Source: Chthoniobacter flavus
Lineage (GTDB): Bacteria > Verrucomicrobiota > Verrucomicrobiia > Chthoniobacterales > Terrimicrobiaceae
Length of the DNA: 13,202 bases
Reading direction: 5' to 3'
Assembly: GCA_945903555.1 (NCBI GenBank)
Contig: CAMDOJ010000030.1
Coordinates: 1 to 13,202, forward strand
The position numbers were made by a program, and so were the translations under genes. The notes beneath the pieces are model-generated. The model was not told the DNA's origin. It made no database searches and saw nothing but the letters and a program-made list of their open reading frames with translations. Below, piece by piece: positions 1-6,020 of this stretch. The stretch's first letter is position 1. Every line of letters begins with the position of its first letter.

Positions 1-771
1 CCAAATAGGCTGCGAAAGCAGACGGTGCTGGGTGGTAACAAAAAGATTGTGGATGTCGGCGGGGACGTCCTCTGGATCGTATTCAAACTGCCTCGCGAGG
101 AGCGCGCGAATGAGAGAGTCTGGCATCTGGACGGCGACTTCAAGATCCCGATAAGTGCAGAAGGCCGAGTAGATGCCGAAGTTCCCAACCGTCAGGCTCG
201 GGTGTGTGGCTTTTTCAAAAGCGATGGCCACCAGCAGCGCTTGGGATGGCGACTGGACAGGATGTCCAGCGGCGGTATTGAGCCGTGAAATAAAAAAATC
301 ACCGTCACCCTCGATTACTTGTTCCCGGGCCTTTTCGAGAAGCGGAATGTCGCTTTGGAGTTTATCAGTGAATGCAGGCTCGATCGAAAAGATGACGCTG
401 TCTTCAATGTGAAACTCCAAATGTTCAGGATTCGCCATACGCATATGGAGGCCCGAGATTTCGCCGACTATGGGCGAGGAACTGCGGTCTCCAAGCTGAT
501 CGAAGACTTTTTTCATCCGGGCCATTTCGCGAGCCATCTCGTAGCGCGGGATGTGCCACTGGCGCGTCTGAAATAGATTCCCCTCCCCCGTCACGGCCAC
601 GAAATGCCACACGCCCATAACATGGGTTTGCCAGGGTCCATTTGCAGTAGTGACAAGCTCGGTGCCCCCTGTGCGCAAAGCCCCAAACAGCGCAGATGAG
701 CCGCAGATGCTGATCAAATCAACGTCAAAATCAATCTTGGTACGCGAAATCATAATGTCATGGGAGGTCAT
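1..771 (-). CDS. Uncharacterised protein, 3' end beyond the window
   Basis: An uninterrupted minus-strand frame runs from an ATG at 771 to the left edge: 257 codons with no stop, so the C-terminus is outside the window. The protein begins MTSHDIMISRTKIDFDVD and holds the segments CGSSALFGALRTGG, GPWQTHVMGVWHF and IPRYEMAREMARMKKVF. Residues about 10-160 look alpha/beta and soluble, with no signal peptide or membrane segment. A second ATG at 753 is an equally possible start, and neither has a recognisable Shine-Dalgarno. The even composition and absence of stops across 771 bases make it a real gene, while the open frames on the plus strand here are short and low in quality. I do not recognise the family. 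It is divergent from the macro-like gene at 1156, across a repeat-bearing gap. Confidence 0.7.
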   Translation of the reverse strand, partial: MTSHDIMISRTKIDFDVDLISICGSSALFGALRTGGTELVTTANGPWQTHVMGVWHFVAVTGEGNLFQTRQWHIPRYEMAREMARMKKVFDQLGDRSSSPIVGEISGLHMRMANPEHLEFHIEDSVIFSIEPAFTDKLQSDIPLLEKAREQVIEGDGDFFISRLNTAAGHPVQSPSQALLVAIAFEKATHPSLTVGNFGIYSAFCTYRDLEVAVQMPDSLIRALLARQFEYDPEDVPADIHNLFVTTQHRLLSQPIW

Positions 772-820
772 AATGGTGAATGGTGAAAGTGGCGAGTAAC
801 TGGTGGCGGGACGGGGAGAG

Positions 821-848
821 TTTTAAGTTTTAAGTATTAAGTTTTAAG
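821..848. repeat. Four tandem TTTTAAG heptamers
   Basis: Units at 821-827, 828-834, 835-841 and 842-848 read TTTTAAG, TTTTAAG, TATTAAG, TTTTAAG; only the third has a substitution. This is a short AT-rich tandem repeat in an otherwise GC-balanced spacer, just upstream of the partial minus-strand gene (start 771). It could be a slippage-prone microsatellite, an AT-rich promoter element or a bent-DNA protein site. The sequence alone does not decide. Confidence 0.85.
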
Positions 849-1018
849 ACGAAACGGTCAGACACAGGTAACATGTCAAGACATAGGGACAGCATGGTGA
901 TTTTTGCCGTGCATTTTAGCACGGATGAAGTCGCAGGAAATGCAACACAGGGGAAAGAAAAAGCTGAAACCGAAACGCATCCCAGCGGATTGCTGGCTGG
1001 GTCGACTGCCGAAGCCAT

Positions 1019-1047
1019 CCCGAAGTTCGACAAAATCGAACTTCGGG
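1019..1047. repeat. Perfect 12-bp inverted repeat (hairpin)
   Basis: The left arm CCCGAAGTTCGA (1019-1030) and right arm TCGAACTTCGGG (1036-1047) are exactly complementary around a 5-base loop, CAAAA. No T-run follows on either strand, so it is not a standard intrinsic terminator. It could be a REP-like element, a mobile-element relic or an RNA-level hairpin in the leader of the gene at 1156. Confidence 0.8.
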
Positions 1048-1155
1048 GGAAAGACTCCCAGAAGCATACAGAGTCAGACCCTCACAGCGTCATAATTGAA
1101 GGAAGAAAACGTAATGACCCTTGTTCGCACATGTCTAAGTAGTTACTTTTTCTAA

Positions 1156-2223
1156 ATGTATGACCCCCGAATTCTAAATCCCGCAATCATTGTTCCGATA
1201 GAAACAAGGGAGCGCGCCAATATCTACTTGGGCCAACTTACTGCCGGAGCGATCCAAGCAGGGAAATTCTTTAACACTCGAATAAATCAGAAGCCGATAA
1301 GAAGTTTTTCCGATTCCGATCTTCTTGCCGAATTGCTCAAAACTAAAATTCCTCAAATTTTTGCCGAGAGCATGGTGCGGGGTGATGGTTCCGATTGGAA
1401 CCTTGTGGAACTCGCTCTGCTTGGTGACATTTCCGTTGGTGTGCCAGTGGAGATTTATGACAACGGGCATCACACCTCTCCTGTTGTTTATGAGAGACCA
1501 TTTCAGGGGACGCTTGTCTTCACTCCCGGCGCTCTCCTTCAGAATGGCTGCGGTTGCACGCCAACCGATTGGGATGAGGTTGTAGGCTCGGATAGCACGA
1601 TCTCCCTCAAGGGCTTCTTTTCACTCTATGAGCGCCGGCTTTTGCCGGTCCTGAAATGGATCAACGCACGCTCTCAGGAAACCGGATCGCCTGCATTTAT
1701 TACAGTTCCCGGATTGGGATGCGGGCAATTTGCAGGCCCGTTTTGCGGAACTATTGGGAAAATGCTTGAATCAGCTCTACGACGAATACTCACAGAAAAC
1801 GCTGGCGATCTGCCACACATTCACGCTCTTTATTTCGACCCTTACATCGAGTGTAAAAACCACCGTGAGAAAATCCACGGTATCGATTTTTTGGTCCGTC
1901 CACTCCGAGCTTCAGGAAATGCAAACAAGCCCCAGCTTTGCCCTCCTAAAGCTTACGAAGAATCGTCAGGAGAATTTGATGGGTGTGAATTATACAGCAT
2001 CGTTGCTTGGGACCATGTGTCCTGGCCGGGCAACGATTTCTTCATCGGGGCACGTTGTACCGACGATGGAGTCAAAGCAGCCGCCACAGACTCCATGTAC
2101 CGAATGACTGGCGTTAAGGGCAAATATGACAAGAACTCTAACAAATACCAACCGCCTGAAGAATTCGATAACTGGGGTGACGTTATAAAACAGAGTGGCA
2201 AACAATTCCCCGTGGATTTCTAA
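1156..2223 (+). CDS. Macro-domain-like protein (possible ADP-ribose processing)
   Basis: This 355-residue soluble protein has no signal peptide or membrane helix. Residues 116-130 (FQGTLVFTPGALLQN) and 181-194 (FITVPGLGCGQFAG) resemble a beta-strand plus glycine-rich loop of a macro domain, where such loops hold the phosphates of ADP-ribose. A second conserved-looking block follows near the C-terminus: SIVAWDHVSWPGNDFF (281-296), TDDGVKAAATDSM (302-314) and YQPPEEF (331-337), rich in Asp and Asn. From memory this pattern resembles bacterial macro-domain ADP-ribosyl hydrolases of the kind seen in Legionella effectors; that is an inference, not a search result. The start is the first ATG of the frame, with no Shine-Dalgarno. 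The gene stands alone on its strand and converges on the 134-aa gene. Cys-rich patches (GCGC at 131-134) could instead suggest metal binding. Confidence 0.6.
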   Translation: MYDPRILNPAIIVPIETRERANIYLGQLTAGAIQAGKFFNTRINQKPIRSFSDSDLLAELLKTKIPQIFAESMVRGDGSDWNLVELALLGDISVGVPVEIYDNGHHTSPVVYERPFQGTLVFTPGALLQNGCGCTPTDWDEVVGSDSTISLKGFFSLYERRLLPVLKWINARSQETGSPAFITVPGLGCGQFAGPFCGTIGKMLESALRRILTENAGDLPHIHALYFDPYIECKNHREKIHGIDFLVRPLRASGNANKPQLCPPKAYEESSGEFDGCELYSIVAWDHVSWPGNDFFIGARCTDDGVKAAATDSMYRMTGVKGKYDKNSNKYQPPEEFDNWGDVIKQSGKQFPVDF

Positions 2224-2430
2224 ACCCAGTTGTCACGTTTCTGGAAAGGGAGTTGTAACGGGTAAAGGGTTAACAGGCGGGGCGAACTGAAAGTGGAAAG
2301 GAGCGGTCCGCCTTCGCGCTTTGCGGTTACGGCGTGATGCAACACACCCTTGGCAGACAGAGCCTTTTTATGAATGTAGCTTTTTGGAAAATCGAAATTG
2401 AAATCTTAGCACCTGCGATTTCGAATTTTT
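2224..2430. other. Convergent intergenic region
   Basis: This 207-base spacer separates the 3' ends of the macro-like gene (+) and the 134-aa gene (-). The first two thirds are G-rich on the plus strand with no open frame. The last third carries the hairpin described separately, placed to end transcripts arriving from both sides. Confidence 0.6.
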
Positions 2431-2432
2431 TT
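2395..2432. terminator. Candidate bidirectional terminator
   Basis: AAATTGAAATC (2395-2405) pairs with GATTTCGAATTT (2417-2428), leaving one bulged G and an 11-base loop. On the plus strand it runs into a T-run (2426-2432). On the minus strand it follows the stop codon of the 134-aa gene and leads into GATTTTCC. The stem is AT-rich and therefore weak, but its position between two convergent genes fits. Confidence 0.45.
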
Positions 2433-2835
2433 AGTCAGTTGAATCCAATTTATTCTGATTCCACCTGCCTATAATTTCGCCTTTAGCCGAGCCTCGTTTC
2501 CATGCGCATCTTTCCTTACTGGAGACCTCAATCCAATCGCATGGCAAGGTTGCTCCCCCCATCATGACCTCGACCACGCACAATTCTTTCCAAAAAGTGA
2601 CCCCTTCCGCTGTTTTTCCAAATGGGGTAAGGCCGTGCCCCTTCCAAAAATCCACCACGCAACTGACATCCTGTGGACTCATTGCCCCATCACGAAAAAG
2701 GTAACTGTCATGCCAAAACCGACCACGGAATAGATCCGTATTCTGCGACTTGAATGCCGCAAATCCGCCGGGGTAAACCGCATCGATTCGCTCAATCGGC
2801 ACAATCACATCAATAAATTCACAAGCAACTGCCAT
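2431..2835 (-). CDS. Uncharacterised 134-aa protein
   Basis: The open frame extends upstream to 2979, but the extension is a shadow of the Lys-rich tail of the preceding gene. The ATG at 2835 is preferred because AAGGA lies 7 bases upstream, one of the few good Shine-Dalgarno matches in the window, and because it removes a 113-base overlap. The protein begins with a likely beta-strand and turn, FIDVIVPIERIDAVYPGG (7-24). Further segments are YLFRDGAMSPQDV (45-57), FWKELCVVEVMMGG (81-94) and TLPCDWIEV (96-104), and it is rich in Trp, Cys and Asp. It looks like a small cytoplasmic domain protein of immunity-protein or accessory size, but I do not recognise the family. It lies 31 bases after the YbjN-FtsK gamma gene on the same strand and is probably co-transcribed with it. 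Confidence 0.75.
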   Translation of the reverse strand: MAVACEFIDVIVPIERIDAVYPGGFAAFKSQNTDLFRGRFWHDSYLFRDGAMSPQDVSCVVDFWKGHGLTPFGKTAEGVTFWKELCVVEVMMGGATLPCDWIEVSSKERCAWKRGSAKGEIIGRWNQNKLDSTD

Positions 2836-2866
2836 TTTTTTATCCTTATTTTCTGGGTGTTTAAAT

Positions 2867-3733
2867 CTACGGAGAATTCTTTTTCTTGCTGGATTTTTTA
2901 GGGGTTTTTTTGGCCTTCGGATTCGCTTCGGGTAGCAATGTGGACAAATCGACAAGGATCTCTTGGTCGTTATTTCCATTTTTGGGGCCTATGATGCCAC
3001 GTTGCTCGAGAATCTCCATAACCCTAGCCGCACGGATGTAGCCAAGCTTCAATCGACGTTGCAGCAAGGATCTGGCGGCACGATTTTCATCGGCAAAGAG
3101 CTCTAAGCATCGGGCGATCAAAAGCTCATCGGATTCCGAAATATCCGATTGCTCTCTATTCTTGAGTCGCTGAGGGGTTGCATTCTGAATCTCGGCAGGA
3201 GGCGATTTGGTCACTTCTTCGTCCTCCGTTGTCTGATAATCTAATTCACACAGGTAGATGGCATCCTGTGGGGTTTCGCCAGCGAAGAGGGTGCGCATGG
3301 CACCGGGAAAATAGCGGTCGCAGATCCCAATGGCGTTGGACACCAGTCGGGTGACTCCCTCATCTGTGAGTCCTCCATCGGGAATAAGACACCCCATGTG
3401 ATAGAGAATCTCCCCGTCACGGTGATCGATCTGGAATCCCCCCAAGACAAGTCCGTAATTCGCCCGCGTAAAAAACTCGATGAGTGAGGGGCGCATTTTC
3501 TCATCGTTTGCAAGAAATGGAAACACAAGATCAACATGAAATATCTCATCATCATTCGTGAGGCGCAGGCTGATATCGTAGTAGGTATGGGGGCGGTTGA
3601 GCTTAAAGTTGATGCGCTTGTTCTCGCGGCAAACTGTGAATTTTAAATTCTTAGATTCGCAGTGCTCTATCAACCACTGCAAGGCCTCGTCGCTATCGGA
3701 TGAAGGGGTATCGTCAGTTTCTTGGTCGGACAT
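2867..3733 (-). CDS. YbjN-like domain fused to FtsK gamma domain
   Basis: This 288-residue protein has three parts. Residues 17-165 resemble the YbjN/CesT-like sensory or chaperone fold (EALQWLIEHCESKNLKF, then strands around YYDISLRLTND and a helix LIEFFTRANYGLVLGGFQID). Residues 201-262 match the FtsK gamma winged helix: DELLIARCLELF, SLLQRRLKLGYIRAARVME and LEQRGIIGP, the part of FtsK that reads oriented chromosomal motifs and contacts XerD. Residues 272-286 form a Lys/Ser tail likely to aid DNA binding. The ATPase motor and membrane segments of FtsK are absent, so it is not a translocase. The likely role is sequence-specific DNA binding coupled to a protein-interaction domain. It is the first gene of a likely two-gene unit. 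The start ATG has no Shine-Dalgarno, and the next in-frame Met would cut into the YbjN-like domain. Confidence 0.8.
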   Translation of the reverse strand: MSDQETDDTPSSDSDEALQWLIEHCESKNLKFTVCRENKRINFKLNRPHTYYDISLRLTNDDEIFHVDLVFPFLANDEKMRPSLIEFFTRANYGLVLGGFQIDHRDGEILYHMGCLIPDGGLTDEGVTRLVSNAIGICDRYFPGAMRTLFAGETPQDAIYLCELDYQTTEDEEVTKSPPAEIQNATPQRLKNREQSDISESDELLIARCLELFADENRAARSLLQRRLKLGYIRAARVMEILEQRGIIGPKNGNNDQEILVDLSTLLPEANPKAKKTPKKSSKKKNSP

Positions 3734-3763
3734 AAAAGGGTTTTCTATTGAAGATTTTTTAAA

Positions 3764-3810
3764 TGCGTTTCAATAATATTATACAAACGCAAAGTCGCAA
3801 CAACTGCGAC
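3764..3810 (-). promoter_or_regulatory. Candidate promoter with nested inverted repeats
   Basis: On the minus strand a perfect TATAAT (3783-3778) lies 44 bases before the ATG at 3733. No good -35 sits at 17 bases; the closest is TTGTTG at 14 bases. The box is bracketed by TGCGTTT (3764-3770) and its complement AAACGCA (3785-3791), and a second inverted repeat, GTCGCA/TGCGAC (3794-3810), covers the -35 position. Such an arrangement suits an operator, possibly for autoregulation by the downstream DNA-binding protein, but this is inference. Confidence 0.4.
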
Positions 3811-4035
3811 AGGCAAAAAAGAATTTTCAACATTTAATGCGGTCACGAGATTATCTGTAGTCGTTATTTTAGCGCCTCGGAATTGGGGGGGGCGAAGCGG
3901 TCTTCGATCTGAGATTCAGCGTCTCGTTCGTTCGAATAAGTTAGAAGTGAACAGTGACTTCCGGACACACGAGAGTACCTTTTGGTGTGGTTTCGGCAAT
4001 GAGTTTAGCGTGCGGCCTTCGTATGTTATCGAAGG

Positions 4036-4045
4036 CAAGGCAATA
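4036..4045. repeat. 10-bp direct copy of the tRNA-Gln 5' edge
   Basis: CAAGGCAATA occurs here and again at 4146-4155, where it is the first 7 bases of tRNA-Gln plus 3 upstream bases, read on the plus strand. The copies are 110 bases apart in the same orientation. They may mark a small duplication or recombination scar, or be chance. Confidence 0.5.
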
Positions 4046-4078
4046 ATTCGCAATCCTTTCCCCCGCCTAATTTCAAAT

Positions 4079-4152
4079 TGGCTGCCTTGCATGGATTCGA
4101 ACCATGACAAAATGATCCAGAATCATTTGTGCTACCGTTACACCACAAGGCA
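4079..4152 (-). tRNA. tRNA-Gln (anticodon CTG)
   Basis: On the minus strand the cloverleaf folds fully. The acceptor TGCCTTG pairs with CAAGGCA over 7 bp. The D arm is GTGT/GCAC, and the anticodon stem AATGA/TCATT encloses the loop TTCTGGA with anticodon CTG, which reads CAG. The variable loop is short, and the T arm is CATGG-TTCGAAT-CCATG. The discriminator is G and the CCA end is encoded, giving 74 bases. It decodes glutamine. Its 3' end faces the accessory left part of the window, the side where elements usually integrate, but no 3'-end duplication is visible within the window. Confidence 0.95.
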
Positions 4153-4171
4153 ATATGGGGAGCGAGAATCT

Positions 4172-4188
4172 ACGCTTTGCTCAAGCGT
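4172..4188. repeat. Short hairpin between tRNA-Gln and the dehydrogenase pseudogene
   Basis: ACGCTT and AAGCGT flank a 5-base loop. It lies downstream of the pseudogene stop and upstream of the tRNA on the minus strand. It could be a weak terminator, but no T-run follows. Confidence 0.35.
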
Positions 4189-4213
4189 TGGGTAAAGATG
4201 TTTCTCGGATTTT

Positions 4214-5222
4214 TCACGCCTTAAGGACGACCCTGTAACGAGGGCTTCCATGCTCGAGGCGCTCAATGGCTTTATTGACTTCGGAAAGCGGAAATTCCTC
4301 GACCATGGGAGCTATGCCGTGTCGTGCACAAAACTCCAGCATGAGTGCCGTGGCGGATGGACTTCCGAGTGGGGAACCGGAGAAAGACCGTTGCCCCATA
4401 ATGAGCGGGAACGCATCCAGTGCGACCGGTTCGGGAATAGCTCCGACTGTGTGCAAGCGCCCCTTGGGAGCAAGTGCCGCAACATAAGACATCCACTCCA
4501 GCGGGACGGCGACAGTGCTGATGATGAAATCAAATCGACCCGCTTCCGCTTTCAGGGCTTCGCTATCGCGGGAGTGCACAACGCGATGGGCGCCGAGCTT
4601 GGCGAGTTCGTCCACTTTATCGGGCGTGGATGAAAAGGCTGTGACCTCGCATCCCCACTTATTGAGAAACTGAATTGCAAGGTGGCCAAGTCCGCCAGCA
4701 CCGATGACCCCGACTCGATCGGTCGGTCGAACATGAAATTCGAGGATGGGACTGAAAACTGTAATGCCACCGCAAAAGAGGGGAGCCTGCGCTGGCGGCG
4801 GGGAGAGCATCGGGAAGGCGAATCGCCCAAGCCCAGTGGGCTCGCACGAGATCCGCGAATCCGCCATGACGACCTACGATAGTACCCTCACCGCTACCGC
4901 ATAGGTTGTGATCACCGCCCATGCATTGCGGACAAGTCATACAACTCTCCGAAAACCATCCAAGACCAACACGATCACCGACCTTGAGATTCTTGACCGA
5001 CGATCCAACAGCCTCGACACGTCCGACGACCTCATGACCGGGAACCAGTGGGTATGTCGAGAAGCCCCATTCATTGCGAAGCATGCTCAAATCCGAATGG
5101 CAAATACCACAATACTCGACGCGGATATCGACATGCTCGGCCTCGATGGGCGGCAACACAAAGGTGTATGGCGTGAGTGGCGAACTCGGTTATGTGGCAG
5201 CGTAGGCGTGGACGGTGGACAT
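4214..5222 (-). pseudogene. Zinc-dependent alcohol dehydrogenase (CAD type), disrupted
   Basis: The intact ancestor would be a medium-chain dehydrogenase that reduces or oxidises alcohols and aldehydes with NAD(P)H. Features include catalytic-zinc residues in CGICHSD and PGHEVVG, a four-Cys structural zinc loop (CMTCPQCMGGDHNLC), and the nucleotide-binding GAGGLGHLAIQF. Two lesions are visible. First, reading from ATG 5222 gives MSTVHAYAAT, then an in-frame TAA (5192-5190), then PSSPLTPYTFVLPPI in the same frame. Second, homology passes from one frame (HWAWAIRLPDALPAASA) to another (APLFCGGITVFSPI) near 4786-4787, as if one extra G had been inserted in GCAGGCTCC. Dropping that base restores DALPAASAAPLFCGG. 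Two separate defects favour a decaying gene, although a sequencing error could explain either one. It follows lpxA on the same strand. Confidence 0.85.
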
Positions 5223-5246
5223 GAGAAAAAAACCTGCTCGATATTA

Positions 5247-6020
5247 CTAGCGAATGATTCCTCGCTGACTCGCCGCAATGAAGTCTAGGAGGACCTGAAT
5301 AGCTTCAGGCCCACTGTGGTCGAGAGCAATTTTCTCGCAGGCTTGTTTGACGTTGAGATTCGAGCGGTAAAGGAGGCGGTAGGCCTCGCGGAGGGCTCGG
5401 GTCGAGTCTGCAGAGAATCCATGGCGCTCCAAGCCGATTTGATTGATGCCTCGCACTTCGGCCGGATTTCCATCCGCTATCATGAAGGGTGGAACGTCCT
5501 GAACGATCTTGGTGCAACCTCCGATAATCGAATTGCGACCGATTCGGCAGAATTGATGAACTCCTGAGAGTCCGCCAATGATGGCATGATCTTCCACGGT
5601 CACGTGACCGGCAATCGTTCCGTTGTTTGAGAAAATAACGTGATCACCGACGGTGCAATCGTGGGCGATATGCGAGTAGGCGAGAAAGTTGCCATGTGAG
5701 CCGACGATGGTCTTCGTGCCTGGAAGGGTACCCCTGTTGACGGTACAAAACTCACGAAAAGAATTGTGGTCGCCAATCTCGAGATAAGTCGGCTCCGCTG
5801 TGTATTTCAAATCTTGAGACCGCTGACCAATGGAGGAGTGAGGATAAAAAACGTTCCCTTGTCCGATGCGCGTGGGACCAGCGATGGATATGTGACTGAT
5901 CAGATGAGTCCCGCTCCCAATCTCGACCAAGGGGCCGACATGACAGAAGGGCCCGATCTCCGCATCGGGATGGATGACCGCGCTGGGATCAACGACAGAA
6001 CTGGAATGAATACGTGTCAT
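5247..6020 (-). CDS. lpxA: UDP-N-acetylglucosamine O-acyltransferase LpxA
   Basis: LpxA transfers a beta-hydroxyacyl chain from acyl-ACP to the 3-OH of UDP-GlcNAc, the first step of lipid A synthesis, in the cytosol. At 257 residues it has the usual length. Hexapeptide left-handed beta-helix repeats fill about residues 10-180 (for example AEIGPFCHVG and RIGQGNVFYP). The catalytic region HIAHDCTVG places the general base at His120, with His117, His139 and His155 also conserved. Gly168 corresponds to the residue that in E. coli (Gly173) allows a long, C14-type chain, so a long hydroxyacyl donor is inferred. The C-terminal helical domain starts near residue 200. The ATG overlaps the lpxC-fabZ stop by 4 bases, pointing to translational coupling. 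Confidence 0.96.
   Translation of the reverse strand: MTRIHSSSVVDPSAVIHPDAEIGPFCHVGPLVEIGSGTHLISHISIAGPTRIGQGNVFYPHSSIGQRSQDLKYTAEPTYLEIGDHNSFREFCTVNRGTLPGTKTIVGSHGNFLAYSHIAHDCTVGDHVIFSNNGTIAGHVTVEDHAIIGGLSGVHQFCRIGRNSIIGGCTKIVQDVPPFMIADGNPAEVRGINQIGLERHGFSADSTRALREAYRLLYRSNLNVKQACEKIALDHSGPEAIQVLLDFIAASQRGIIR

Larger units (their letters stand above)
772..1155. other. 384-bp intergenic region with small repeats
   Basis: No convincing gene is present. The stretch lies between two divergent genes and so should hold both their promoters. I could not identify a clear -35/-10 pair; a CATAAT at 1091-1096 lacks a partner. It contains four tandem heptamers (821-848), an imperfect repeat of the type TCAgACAyAGG...CATG (about 858-896), a 6-bp hairpin (907-924) and a perfect 12-bp hairpin (1019-1047). 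The mixture resembles the relic of a small mobile or repetitive element, but no transposase motif is readable. Confidence 0.6.
3734..4078. other. 345-bp spacer between tRNA-Gln and the YbjN-FtsK gamma gene
   Basis: No gene is supported. The left end holds a likely minus-strand promoter and nested inverted repeats (3764-3810). The middle contains a run of eight G (3885-3892). The right end has a 7-bp hairpin (GCCTTCG 4015-4021 with CGAAGGC 4030-4036) and a 10-base direct copy of the tRNA 5' edge (4036-4045). There is no T-run suitable as a tRNA terminator after the CCA end. Confidence 0.6.

Noticed and set aside
25..576. Plus-strand open frames under the partial left gene
   Set aside because: They are short, overlap each other and lie opposite a 257-codon uninterrupted minus-strand frame.
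873..1142. 89-aa open frame in the repeat-bearing spacer
   Set aside because: It has no Shine-Dalgarno or recognisable motif, overlaps the hairpin and repeats, and another frame (904-1095) is equally open.
2431..2979. Longer 182-aa version of the 134-aa gene
   Set aside because: Its first 48 residues are an Arg/Lys/Pro-rich shadow of the Lys-rich tail of the upstream gene, and ATG 2835 has a proper Shine-Dalgarno.
3916..4195. Small open frames on both strands across the tRNA
   Set aside because: They run through tRNA-Gln and are incompatible with its conserved structure.
4250..5288. Plus-strand open frames opposite the dehydrogenase and lpxA
   Set aside because: They are antisense shadows; homology motifs lie only on the minus strand.
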